From NCBI GenBank assembly GCA_034509425.1, contig JAVTVJ010000023.1, positions 930,001 to 994,000 on the forward strand: 64,000 bases of DNA. Reading direction: 5' to 3'. The translations under genes were made by a program, and so were the position numbers. Below are positions 36,819 through 48,685 of this stretch, one piece after another. The DNA comes from Eopsaltria australis. Taxonomy: Eukaryota > Chordata > Aves > Passeriformes > Petroicidae. The notes beneath the pieces were generated by a model. That model made no database searches, had not been told where the DNA came from, and saw only the letters and a list, made by a program, of their open reading frames with translations. How positions within the stretch are numbered: position 1 is the first letter of the stretch; each line of letters starts with the position of its first letter.

Positions 36819-38068
36819 TCTTTTAGGTAATGGAATAAGTTCTGACAGTGTAGGTGGGGATGCACAAGGATTTGTGCATGGGCTAAGCCCTGTTACAGGC
36901 ACCCCTGAACTGAGAGCTCTGAACTACAGCCTGGGCAGGTGGGAATGGAACCTGGGACCCACAGTCTGCCCACATACTGGGTTTAATACCAACATCCTTG
37001 GTATTAAATTAGATTAAAAACTATTGCATTGCTTTTGTCACTTCTCCATGAACAGTAGTCACTAGAGCTACAAAACATATTCATCTGATCACTAAGAATT
37101 GTAACACTCCTTAAGCTGTGGTAGTTTAGTTGCTGTCTGTAATAGATTAAACAGAATGGTGATTTTTCACAGACATACTGGCCATTATATCAGTGTTATT
37201 AGTGCTTAAAAATAAGAATATAGAAATTATGTCTGAAATCTTGGGCATGTCTTGGGCATGCTGCTCCCAAGGGAAGTGTAGTTATGTACATATAAATCCA
37301 TATTTTCTGACAGCCCAGACATACCCTCCTGATTTAAAGTCATTGCTCTTTCTAGGATGAGAGGTGATATCCTTGCTGTAAGTGTGGTAATATAAATTTC
37401 TGTGAATCTGTGATGGTGACACTGCAGACAGGTTCTGAATGAGCTTGGAAGGCACCTAAATACATGAAATCAATTCCATATAGAAGTAGTTAGGTCTTTC
37501 ACATGATTAACCCACAAACATGCTTTCAGGTCAGCCTGTCCTACTGGTCTTACTCAATAGATCTCAGGATCAGCAGACCTGGACTATGTCCTGGTTACCC
37601 CTGTGGATAAATTGAATTATGGTAGATGCTGCAGACTGATCTTTGTGCAACAGAATTACCAGGACTGAAAAATTCTCTGCTGATGGAAAGCAGATTTGAT
37701 CCATCCAGGCTGAAATTTTAGGTTAAGTAACAAAAACCCAGTACTTCTCTATCTGACCTGCTAGAATCCAACTGGACTTTTTTTTTTTTTTAATTTTTTT
37801 AAGTGTTTACTAGGTTTTCTTCAGGCAAATTTGCAAAAAAACTTAGGACAGCATAAAAATAGCAGCTATTGAGGTTCTCTTACTCATATAAATACCTTCC
37901 CCATTTAAATACTCACAGCAACCAGGGTATTTTTCCTTATCCTCTTGGTCCATCTGGATGAAGTTTTGCTTCAGGGTGGGTAAGTCTGGGACTTATAACT
38001 GTAAACATTGCGGAGACTGAAGTTTATCTGACTGTCTACCTACACACATGAGTTAGAGACCTGTAAGT
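36819..38068. other. Unassigned stretch with a perfect inverted repeat
   Basis: No gene recognised. A perfect 11-bp inverted repeat with a 5-base spacer lies at 36982-37008. A T run interrupted once lies at about 37780-37800. Confidence 0.5.
36982..37008. repeat. Perfect 11-bp inverted repeat, 5-base spacer
   Basis: TTTAATACCAA (36982-36992), spacer CATCC, then TTGGTATTAAA (36998-37008). A transcript of either strand could fold into an 11-bp hairpin, and as DNA it could serve as a symmetric protein site. No neighbouring gene gives it a role. Confidence 0.8.
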
Positions 38069-38204
38069 TGTGGATGCCCCACCCCTGGAAGTGTTCAAGG
38101 ACAGGTTGGAGGGGGCCCTGGGCCATCTGATCAAGTGGAGGGAAGTGGAAAGTGGATGAACCTTAATGTCCTTTCCAATCCAAACCATTCCATGATTCTA
38201 TGAT
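38069..38204 (+). mobile_element. CR1 LINE fragment, 3' end, sense
   Basis: Short 3' CR1 remnant: 'tggatgccccacccctggaag', 'tgttcaaggacaggttgg', 'gggccctgggccatctgatc', 'ccttaatgtcctttccaatcc' and the terminal 'ccattccatgattctatga'. The terminal ATTCTATG repeats are well kept. A small internal deletion removes part of the 'gtccctgcccatgg' block. Confidence 0.9.
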
Positions 38205-40098
38205 AGGCTCAAAAAGTAATCAGAGGAATTAATGGTGAAAAAAAAAGGCTATAAAGTGACTATTAAAAATGTTTAACAACAGCATTTAGCTCTGAAAACC
38301 CCCAAAACGGCAGCTTGTTAGAAACTTCAGGGCTTTAATGGGTGGATTATTCTGTACTGACTGGATTCCTCATCCTCTTTCCCAAGGCTCATGCTACAAG
38401 CCTTGAACAGCAAATTTGGGTTGACATGGGACAGCCATTCCTGGGAGTCTGCCTGCTCTGAGTGGGCTCTGCTTCAGTGATTCCTGTGACCAGGGCTGCT
38501 TTCAGTGTCCTCCACATCAAATAGAAACTGCTTTCAAGGGAGAATTTGAGTGAGGATGCCTCAGTAAGGCAATTACATAAGAAATTAAAGAAGAGAGGAA
38601 AACTAAAAAATAACTGTGATTATTCTAAGGGTTTGTATACCACAGAGTATGGTGGTGTTGTGATAGGCAAATGAAAATGAGAGGGACAAGAGGTAAGGAA
38701 TGATATAAAGAGCAGGTTTTTTCTTTTTTAAGACAAAAATCTGTTCTATGTGAAGGTCAAATGCAGGCTACTATTATTAAATATTAAGGATAAATTTGTT
38801 TTGGAGAAACACCAGATGCTTACTAAGTATCAGAGGAGGGAATGTGGAAAAGAACATTACTAGCAATGGCAGTAACAAAACAGAAGTAGGATATAAAAAT
38901 GCAAATAAACTGCTTTTTGCACAGCATATGGCATTGTAGAAATACAGAATCAACCCAGCTATGTGCTCTGCTAGCAAAAGATGCTTTGCACTAACATTCT
39001 ACAGACTTAAATTAATGAGGCTACTATTAGGAACCATATTAGAGAAGTGCTAACCTTTCAATGAGCATTTAGGTTATGAAGATTTTTCTTTTTCCAAGTT
39101 ATATTCTCTCTGAAATGTGGATGCCCTCCAAGTTTAAGGAGCGTGGTATAAACAAAAGATATTATTTTTCTGCCTGCATGTTTAAAATGTAAAGTGCCAT
39201 CCTTAGAATTGCTACATAATTCACTTTTCTGCTACATTTCTCAGAAACATGGTCAAGTAGCAATATTGAAGACAAAACAGCATCTGCATTTGAAGTGAGA
39301 TACAATCTCCTCAGGCTGTTAACAGAGGAGATGCCCCTGTCTTTCTGAAAGGTTGAAGTCAAAACCTTCAGCTGAATTTGCTGCTGCTTTCATAAGTGTA
39401 GCTGGTGTTTGCCCATTTATTTCCACTTTGATTGCCTTGCTGGTAGCTGTTTATGCTTTGCTTAATATTTATTTCCCCTTGGCAGTACTAAAACCCCTCA
39501 ACACTGTAAAGTTCTTACCAGCTGAAAGCTGAGATGGAATTTTGGGCACCTTTGACAATCACTGCATTAGTATTGTGGCACCCAGCAATAGCACAATACA
39601 TATTTAGGTTTCACTTCAGCTGGATTGTAACGTTTTCTCTTGCTCTGGATGTAACCAAAGTGATGTAGGGCCTCATGGGGAATCCATTCAGAGTAATTTC
39701 ATTTAAGCACTTGCTAACTTCAGTTCTGCTCTGAAGTCAGCTGCACTGGTAACTAAAAGACTGATATGCATCTGCCTGCACATATTGCTTGATGATGATC
39801 CAAAAGCACAGGTGTAGCTACTCCCCCATGGTTATTTCCCATCTTTAGGTATTCAACTAGCTCCTCTGGGCTTCCATTTCCTTACCTTTGTCAAGCTCCT
39901 ACAAGCATTTTTCAGTCTGAAGTCTCTCAAAGCCCTTGAATTCCCTGTCAGCAAATGCTGCGAAAATGCAAAGCACTGCCGGCATAAGGCAGCACGCTCT
40001 TTATCCCAGAGAAATGGGGAAGTCTGAATGAAGGAGAGAGGAGAGGAGGTACAGGAGGCATAAAAAGCAGCCTCTTCAAAATTAGTTCTGCTGACCTG
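38205..40098. other. Unassigned non-coding stretch
   Basis: No gene or repeat family recognised. Frames are 86 codons or shorter. Confidence 0.5.
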
Positions 40099-40590
40099 TG
40101 CAGAATAGAACAAACGCAGTTGGGAGGGACCTATGTGATCACCCAGTCCAGCTGTCTGAGCACTTCAGGGCTGGCCAGAAGTTAAAGCAGGTTATTAAGG
40201 GCATTGTCCAAATATCCCCTAAACACTGGCAGGGTTGGGGCAGCAGCCACCTCTCTAGGCAGTCTGTCCCAATCTTGGAGCACCCTGTCTGCAAAGTACA
40301 TCAAAGACCTTCTCTTCATCCACAGGGTAGATGATCTTATCATCAATGATATCAAATTAGTTAGACTGGCCTTTCTCTTTGCTGTCCATGCCTGATGATA
40401 CAATTATTCTTTAAAAGCCTTTCAGTAGTACCCAGTACGTTTTTCAGCATCATTTTTCTGGGAACTAAAGTTGGACTAACAGGCCTGTGGTTTCCTGGGT
40501 CTTCCCTCATGCCATTCTTGCAAATTGGAATAACCCTGGCTAATTTCCAGTCAGCCCAGACCTTTGGTGGATGATCAGGAGGGGTCCTGC
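40099..40590 (-). mobile_element. CR1 LINE, antisense, with internal deletion (RT joined to 3' UTR)
   Basis: Read on the minus strand, 40590 down to about 40295 is the N-terminal half of the CR1 reverse transcriptase. It shows 'DWKLARVIPICKNG', 'REDPGNHRPVSP', then 'ASLTNLISL' and, after a shift, 'VDEEKVFDVL'. At about 40290 this text jumps directly to the CR1 3' end ('ccaagattgggacagactgcc', 'tagagaggtggctgctgcc', 'ggatatttggacaatgccctt'), ending at 40099. The break falls just before the position of catalytic motif A, so the catalytic aspartates and the rest of ORF2 are missing. Frameshifts are also present. It is an old, inactive copy. Confidence 0.88.
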
Positions 40591-40840
40591 CATAACATCT
40601 ATATCCAAAAATTATTCTTGATTTTGTCTACTCTAGAGGCTTTACATCTCAAGCTTACAAATAAAGTGCTTTAGGAAAAGAGGAGCCCACAAGAACAGGT
40701 GATCAATGTTCTGGCTGCACTGAGCAAGCTGCACATTCTTCCCCACTGCATTGCAGCCAATGCTCCCCAAGTGCAAGCAGCTGAAGAAAAAAACTTCACC
40801 TTTCTCTTTGATACAAAATATTTAATCAAATATTTCAGTT

Positions 40841-40878
<38 letters not shown>

Positions 40879-43800
40879 TTTGTTAACGAAGCTGGGCTAA
40901 AAGTAGTTTACTTTTTGAAATATATGGTTAAAAAAAGCTGTTTCCAGCAGTCTTTGCTTCACTCTCCTTTTTATCTTTCTCTCTACCTGCTTGAGGTGGG
41001 CAAAATGGGTCTCTTTGCATTGTATTCTCAGCTGCTCATACCTGCTGATGCAGCTCTTCTCTGTGCATTTTATTGTAAAGAACATGACTAATATTTGCCA
41101 ATCCTGATCTTGTATTTTCTCTGTGGGGAGGACTGTGTGTGCAGCGTGGTGCTTGGGTTTGGAGATTAATTTCTCCTGGTGTCTATTCTGATATATGCTT
41201 TGGATAGCAGTTTGTACCTTAGCTTGGGACAGGTTTAAATGATCCTGAGTTCTTGCATTGTCCCTGACAAATCTCTGCTGTGCAGAAGAGCTTTACCTGT
41301 CTCTTCAATATTGTCACTCCCCTTGAGAAGTGCAGTTGTCCACTGTGGGCTTCTGTTCTGAGCAGGGGAATTCTGTTGCTCAGGGCAGCTGCACAATTGG
41401 ATGTTGAGAGCTAAAGGAAGAGTTTCAGCAGGGGCAGCTCTCCATGGCAGCAAAAGGTTAATGCACTTTTAGTTCCTTCCAGGAAATTCACAGAAGTCAG
41501 GGCACTGCCCTGGCCTTTGCAGATGTCCCTGGCTGAGCTCACCTGGGGAAGCAGAGCTGAGCTTCCCTTTGCTGATCTGCAGATACAACAATATCAATTT
41601 GCCTGCTCACTGAACTGTCAAGGACTCCTCTGTTTGGAGGGCACTTCTGCAGAACAACTCATATCTCTCCTGTTGCTCACCAAAGCGGTGAGAGGGTGCT
41701 TAAATGGATCCACTGGGAAGAAAGTCATGTGAAAGCTGTTTGTCATTAAAATAAATTTTTTAGCTTTCACATTAAGTAAACAAACAAAAAAAGAGCAGAA
41801 CAAATTGAGATAACTGGTCAAAAAAATGGATAGATCCCATTTCTTCCTTCTGTTACCTGTTAACTTCCTGCAGAACCAGTGCAGAGGTTATGCAGAATCC
41901 ACCACAATAAGAAACTGATTTCTGCATTTGGAGTGCTAGTATAATATTAGTCACTAACTAAAACCAAAAAGCTTTATCAGCTGGATGATTTTTTGCTGGT
42001 TTTAACTTTTTCATGCATCTTCTTTAAATCAGATTAATTTCTCCTTGCACAGGACTGACATGATAAAGTTTTACTTTTATGAAGAAGAGAAACATGGCTA
42101 ATGTTAATAATTTCTTTCTCAGGCAGGGATGTGGGTAACAGGAATGAAGGATCCAGAGCTGAACTGTGAGATGGAATGGGCTACAAAAATGGAGAAAAGT
42201 AGCCACGAGCAGTGGTGGCTGCCTGGACCAAAGCTCTGTTTAATTCCCAGGCCATGGGCAGTGCCGCCTGAGTCTTGCTGGTCACAGGTGGCTGCTGAAC
42301 CCAGCTTGGGGAGAACAACTGCTCACCACAGGACAGGAGTGCATCCCTGGTGTGGTGATGATACAGCACAGAGGGGATGGGGGCTGAGCAGTGCCAGGGA
42401 CCAGCACCATGGAGGGAATTGATTGGACAGGAACTGTGAGGGATCCAGGGGATCTGGGTCAGCATTGCTCCTCTGGGCTACAGTGGTGCACCCAGGAACT
42501 CATGGTAGAGACAAAACCCACGAGTCTAGAGATAATTATGGTTTTATTTAAGAAATCCATCTTAGCTGGGAAGCACAATGCACCATTCAGACACCACTGT
42601 GAGGCTGTAAAGAGGTGTTTTACCTGTAAGGCGTACAGAAAATTGCTGTGGGCTTCTATATAACCATGACAGATCTCTGTTACCTGCTGGTATGTGTTTG
42701 CAGCCACAGCTCTCACCCTGCTCCTTAAGCAGAGATTTATTCCTTCCCCTGCTTACCTGTTTGCCAAATCTCAGGAAACAAAAACCTTCCCCTTTGCACT
42801 GTGCCAATGGCTCACTAACTCCCAAATCATGCAAAACCTTAACAAAAATACGATCCAGCAATAAAGGAAAATAAGTTTATAGACAAAATGTAATTAGAAC
42901 TGGCAGAGCTGCTGTTTGCTAAGAGGGACAGTGCTTTGCTTTGACTCCTCAGACATGGAGCCACCCCAGGGACAGCCCAAAGAGACCTGACCTGGGCAGT
43001 ATGCTCAGAGCCCCCTGTGGGGCTGGCTGCAGACATACTGGTGGATCCCATTATTTGACTCTGGGAAACGAGGCTGGAGTGTGGGAAAAAGAGAAAGACT
43101 GCAATGCAGAATGTGAACTCACACCCAGGTCCTTTCCAAATTATGCAGTTTGTCCTGGTAATTTTCAGATCCATGTTTTCGTTTGTGCCACAACTCCCAC
43201 CTTTTCCTTTTTTTCTGCCTTGTCCTCAGTGACTAATATTCTCCATTCTAGTTCAAGAGGAACAGTAAAACTCCTTTTCCAGCTTCTTTGATGCATTTCT
43301 GCATCCATCATTCTCAAATTTAAATTCTCTCCCTGCTGTGAAGGATGCAGCACAGCTCGAGGCTTGACATCATCCTACCTAATTTGGTTTTCTGGCTTTT
43401 GGTTAATACTTTTTTTTGCTAATGATTTTGTAGTTTTTTCCTACCTTCCTCCTCCACTGTCTCCTTTCTTTTCTCTCTGCCTCCCTCCTATAATCCCTGT
43501 CTTCTTGGGATGAAGGTTATTTTAGTCTGAATGCCTGTTGAAATTCATTTCTTTCGCCTACCACTCCAACTCTGATCCCTGTGTGTTCGCAGTGTTATGT
43601 GCTTTTTCGATCTCTTCTTCTGTTGATTTCTAAAACTGGGAAGACTTTTCATTTGCAAATGGCTTCAGTTCTCTCTGTCTTAATTCGAACCACCAGCTCG
43701 CTTTCTATAATATACCATAAATTTCTGATAGAGATATGGCTACACAGCACTTCCACTGACTCACCAGATGAAACCCCTGAATTTTCAAGTCTTTGAGGAA

Positions 43801-45747
43801 AACATGGTGATTGCATCCTAATTCTGAAAAATGCCATATAGAGTGCAATGCACAAGTTGGAGAAAAATGCTCTTGGAAAATGAGCAAGAAGCTATTTCAA
43901 TGGAAATAGCACAGAGGATATTTAAGACCACCTGGGAAATCAGTGACCACTTAGCTTGACTTCAGCAGGCTAGAATGTAGTAGCAGGGGACTGTGAAAAT
44001 AAGTATTTTGGGGAAATGAACCTGCTGAGCAATAAGCACCATGAGTTTGAGACATTAATCACATCTGACAAAAACTGTGGCATCTTGGGTTATTGCAGGG
44101 TGGGTGGGTGAAACCCATATGAGGGATGCAATCCATCTTTTCTTGAGCATTGTATTTGATGCATTGCAATCTAAACCTCAGGACACTGCAGAAAGATGAT
44201 GATGTGATTAACATTGGCTGACAGATCACATTTGCCAGTGCACAAACTTGTTAATGGAAGTAAGGGTGGAGGTGCAAATATTTGAGCAACAGCATTCAAT
44301 AAAATCGTAAGAGGTAGTGGACTCTGGATCTCAACAAGAAATTATCTTAGACAAGGTTCCAAAAAGTCTGTACTGGATCAGGATTCTTCAGGTTATTAAT
44401 TCTTGGAATTACACCTTGATGAACATGATGCTGTGATGGGAAATGGTGCACAAGGCAGCCAGAAGGAAAACTAAAATAGCTGTTAAGTGCTCTGGTGAGA
44501 GTAGGAACTGGTAGGAAATATTTTAAAATAGAAAGAAGCCGTGTGATATACATGAGTGCTCTGGAAAGATGACTACTGAGTTTCTTTCCAAGGAATCTTT
44601 GGGAAGTATTGAATCACAGCAGTTATTTGAAATAGTGACCTATTAACAAAACCAAGTGCTCTGCAATCAAGAGGAGATTGCTGCAGAGCAGAAAGTGACC
44701 TACTTACAGCTTTGTTTCTGAAAGTCAGAGGTCCTTTAACTGATTAATAGTGCAGCATTAAATAATGCTCATACTGCAACATTTAATGTCTTTATATGTC
44801 TCAGGCTGATTTTAGAGTCCTTTAGTTTGTAAGTACACCTCAGGGGGAAAAAATCAGCATGAAAATAGTGAAAACCAAGTTGTTTAGAAGTCAGCAATTT
44901 AACTTAAAGTGTTTATATTATGATTTAACAGCAGAGAATTTTTTGCAAGGCTAAATTGGGTGGGATTCCTCTAACCCTGAGATGTCAGAATGTGATTTCT
45001 GAAGTGAAATAACAATCCCCTTCTGAACTAGACCCTCAGACCTTGTTACATGCAGAGGAGCAGATATAATCTGTGACATCTGCTGTGAGTTACTCAGCTC
45101 ACTCTAGGTAGGTGTCTGAAATGAATCACCCACTGGAGCTGCTGAAATCACCTTGTTTTCTCCACTGGCAATAGAGCTGGCCCAACAAACTGAGTTAGAT
45201 AATGGTAAATTGTTTTATATCTACAGGATAAATCCATTAAGACTATGGTCTTCAGGGTTTTTAGAACTGGAATATTTTATTTTTCAGCATTTTAAGACTC
45301 ACTTTTTCACTACAGATGCCACTATCGTTGTGCTGATAAAATGTATAAGCTGTGGTCATAGTCACTGAAAAACAGTCAAATCAAATTAGAACAAGCCAAT
45401 AATGTACTTCTCAAAACTTTTCCCAGTAGTTGTTCTGATTAAAAAACTTTAAGGTAATATGATTCGCACCAGTTATTTCTCATGAATCTCAGTTAAAACA
45501 GATTTAAATCTAATAACTTCTGTTCTTCACCAGAAAGACAAAAAGCAGACCTCAGATCTGTGGGATGAAATGTCTCCTTTTAGTGCCTCATAATTCTTTA
45601 AACATGTAGCAACAGGGCTGTGTTTTCTTTGAGGTATCAGAAACATCAGAGTTTACTATGTTATTTTCTAATCCTCACCATCCCTTGACACATTTGAAAG
45701 TCTTCATGCTTCTTGTGATGAAATAAAAGATGGAGAACGACTTTTTA
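40591..45747. other. Unassigned non-coding stretch
   Basis: Apart from the poly(T) run, no gene or repeat family is recognised. At 42542-42663 the minus strand shows a TATA-like box and an AATAAA about 110 bases apart, an LTR-like arrangement without proven ends. Around 43540-43800 there are several retained CpG sites ('ttcgcc', 'ttcgaacc', 'gctcgc') and no coding signal. Confidence 0.45.
40843..40877 (+). repeat. Poly(T) run, 35 bases
   Basis: Thirty-five uninterrupted T (plus strand). It could be a simple expansion or the poly(A) tail of a minus-strand retrocopy lying above 40878, but the adjoining sequence shows no recognisable gene. It makes a spurious poly-Phe stretch in the 130-codon frame 40699-41091. 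Confidence 0.9.
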
Positions 45748-46037
45748 TCCAGGCATATAGTGCTAGAACAAGGGAGGATGATTTTAAACTGAAAGAGGAG
45801 AGATTCAGATTCTATTACAGAAAGAATTCTTTGCTGTGAGGGTGGTGAGGCACTGGAACAGGTTCTCCAGAGAAGCTGTGGATACCCAATCCCTGGAAGT
45901 GTCCAAAGTCAGGTTGGATGGGGCTTGGAGCAACCTGGGATAGTGGGATGTGTCCCTGCCATGGCAGGGGATGGAACAAGATGATCTTTAAGGTCCCTTC
46001 CAACCCCAACCACTCTTTGATAATGTGGTTTGTGATC
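45748..46037 (+). mobile_element. CR1 LINE fragment, 3' end, sense
   Basis: Sense CR1 3' UTR: 'gattttaaactgaaagagg', 'gtgagggtggtgaggcactgg', 'aacaggttctccagagaagctgtgg', 'atccctggaagtgtcc', 'gttggatggggcttgg', 'gtccctgccatggcagggg', 'gatgatctttaaggtccc', and a worn ATTCTTTGAT-type tail. About 290 bp. It is the best-preserved sense 3' UTR in the window. Confidence 0.95.
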
Positions 46038-46609
46038 CTGGACATTTTGCAGAAGCTTATAGTAATAGTTTCAAGTCAAGATCTACCATGTGTGTAGTTT
46101 TGGACTAACTTTTGGGCTGTTGTCCACCTGCAGCCCCAGCCCTGGAGGAGACCTTCTGAGCACAAGCACCCAGGTCGACACACTGAGACTGAGCTCTCTG
46201 TGAGCTGTGTGCCTCCATCTCTGCTGAGGGTCTGGTCTCTCACAACAGTCACTAGAAAGGAGATGCCAGAGGAAACAAATGTTTTAACACCTCCTATAGT
46301 GTTTAATTGATTTCAGTTACAGCTGGATCAGGGAGCTGCTAATGGCCTGTGAAGCCATCAAGAAGAGAAGTTTAATTTGAAAAAAAAATGTCCAAGGGCT
46401 GCTTGATGCCCTAGTTGAACAAGTGGATTTTATAGGTGAGCTTAGGTATCATTTGTAACATTTGTAAGAAGCAGCTCCTTTCCATGTCAGCAGGCTTGCT
46501 GGTCACTGAGGATCACTGGGCATTTTCAGCCATTTGGTGTCCCTTAAAATACCTGAGACATGCACAAGAGAGTGGTAGATAGAACTGGCTTCTTGTAAGA
46601 CTGGGAACT
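46038..46609. other. Unassigned non-coding spacer between CR1 copies
   Basis: No gene or repeat recognised in the roughly 570 bases separating two same-strand CR1 copies. Confidence 0.5.
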
Positions 46610-47013
46610 TTAATCTGATGAAGAGCAGCTGAGGGAAATGGGGTTGTTTAGCCTGGAGAAAAGGAGGCTCAGGGGGGAACTTGTTGCTCTCCACAACTCC
46701 CTGACAGGAGGGTCCAGCCAGGAGAGGGTTGGGCTCTTCTCCTAGATAACAAGGGATAGGACAAGAGGAAGTGGATTTCAGTTGCATGAGCAGAGGTTTA
46801 GATTGGATATTAGGAAAAGTTCCTTCACCAGAAGGATTGTCAGGCATTGGAACAGGGCAGTGCCTGAATCACCATCCCTGGAGGGATTTAACAGATGTGT
46901 GGATGTGGCACTTGGGGTGAAACCCTTTAGTGCTGGACTTGGCTGTGCTGGGTTAATGGTTGGGCTCAAGGCTCTTAGAGGTCTTTTCCAACCTAAATTA
47001 TTCTGTGATTCCA
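46610..47013 (+). mobile_element. CR1 LINE fragment, 3' region, sense
   Basis: About 400 bp. Blocks are 'gagcagctgagggaaatgg', 'gtttagcctggagaaaagg', 'ctgacaggagggtccagcc', 'gttgggctcttctcctag', 'agattggatattaggaaaag', 'tccttcaccagaaggattg', 'tccctggagggatttaac', 'gttaatggttgggctc', 'ccaacctaaattattctgtgatt'. The subfamily matches the 8641 and 4451 group by its 'ggttaatggttgg' ending and differs from the 45748 copy, so the two are separate insertions, not a duplication. Confidence 0.95.
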
Positions 47014-48485
47014 CATGACACAGGATATATGTGAAATCTGTGCCATACTGCAGAAGACTCTGGAGGGCAGGTGAGACACTCTAGCACATCTCAAATAACT
47101 TGCTAAGTTATGCATGAGCAGCTGATTCAATCTCCAACAGGGATCCTCCACAAATCAGCTATTCCTGTGTCACTATTTTAATTTTATTAACGCTGGAGTA
47201 GAAGAACGTGGGTATGAATCTGTGCTCTTGTCTTTAAATTCCTAAACCTACAGAGTCCATCTCTTGAGATGCTTTTATTCCAAGAGTCCCCATTAATTTC
47301 CTCCTCAGTCATACAGTTTGTCACTTTTTTGTGCTGTGGGGAAGAAGAACAGTGTGAAGCACAGGGCAGTCTTAGGGGTATAAAATGGATATCAGGTACT
47401 GTTGTACATGGAAATTGCACCACTTCCTGGTGTATAACAAGGAAACCACTGTAAAAATCACCACCCAGAATCCAGAACCTCAGGGCTTGCTTGTACCTCT
47501 TTACAAAAAGAGGGTGGAAGACACAGATTGCTTTACCTGTTGGACCACTGGGAGATCCTTGCATATTCTGGGTTTAAAATTTGCATGAAACCATCCAGAA
47601 AAAAGCTTTAGATGTGATAGATTTATGTGAAACTGAAAAATGTGTGAGAGAATACTCAAGAAAACCAAGAAAAAGATCAATAAATGAAATAAATTTCCTA
47701 TGGTGTACAATTAAGACTAAAAATGTAACAAATGAAGAAAAAAGGTTATCCATGACATGGATAACATTTCTTACATTGCTCTGGACACCTAGGAGGTGGT
47801 GTCAAACCTCTTACTGAAGGATTAATAAGAAATAATAAACACCAGATGAGAAGCAGCACATTTCACTCTGGTGAAGGACTCAGCACTCATGTCCTTCTCA
47901 CCCCTTTCAATGGCCCTTTTCAGGCTTTGGGATTAAATGTGCCTTATCTTGATGCAGAATAACAGTTTCTGCCCTCCTAGGTCAGGTGGAAGCCAAGGGC
48001 ATATTACATCCCTCTTCAATGTTGTTTAGGAATAGTGAACAATTCCTGCCTGGTGAGAATGTTTTGACTGCAGATTAGGTGTGCAAGGGAAATGGTAAAT
48101 GCTCTGTCAAACACAGTGGATGAGGGCTGAATAAAACACCATGGGAAGTGAGGAGCACTGCATTGATGAGGAAGAGATCATTTGACCAAGAGAGAACTTC
48201 ATTACTCCTGTAACTTTTGCACATTCCTCTCACCTTGTCTTGTTCCTTAGCAGTAAAAGAAAGAACATTTCCCCTGTTTTACATGCACCCACCACAGTGC
48301 TAGCCAAAATAGACCAAGCTGATTAAAATCTTCTGAGGTGACTCCCTGAGCTGTGTGAGATACAACTTCACATTGTATCAGTATTATATCTTTATTTCTT
48401 GTAGTTTCAGCTTCTCCTTTGAATATTAGCATTTGCTTAATCTTTCCCTGGCTTGTACAGTCACAACCATGAAAATTAATTAATT
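47014..48485. other. Unassigned non-coding stretch
   Basis: No gene recognised. A 125-codon minus frame at 47187-47564 and a Lys/Arg-rich 78-codon plus frame at 47581-47817 have no known motif. Confidence 0.45.
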
Positions 48486-48685
48486 AGTGATAGGACATGG
48501 GGCAATGGTTTTAAACTGAAAAAAGGTAGGTTTAGACTGGACACAGGGTGGTGAAATACTGGAACAGGCTGCCCAGAGAAGCTGTATCTGCCCCATCCCT
48601 GGAAACATTCAAATCTTTAAGCAACTTGATGTAAGGATAAGATGATATTTAAAGGCTCTTTCTGACCCAAAGCTTTTATTAAATC
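48486..48685 (+). mobile_element. CR1 LINE fragment, 3' end, sense, with small deletions
   Basis: 'gtgataggacatggggcaatgg', 'ttttaaactgaaaaaagg', 'aacaggctgcccagagaagctg', 'catccctggaaacattcaa', 'gataagatgatatttaaagg', 'ctctttctgacccaaagc'. Relative to the copy at 45748 it lacks the stretch between 'agactgg' and 'ggtggtgaaatactgg' and most of the 'gtccctgccatgg' block. It is the third same-strand copy in 3 kb. Confidence 0.9.

Noticed and set aside
40699..41091. Plus-strand 130-codon frame with a long phenylalanine stretch
   Set aside because: Artefact of the 35-base poly(T) run.
46503..47018. Frames of 78-114 codons on both strands
   Set aside because: Mostly or wholly inside the CR1 copy at 46610-47013; they reflect repeat text.
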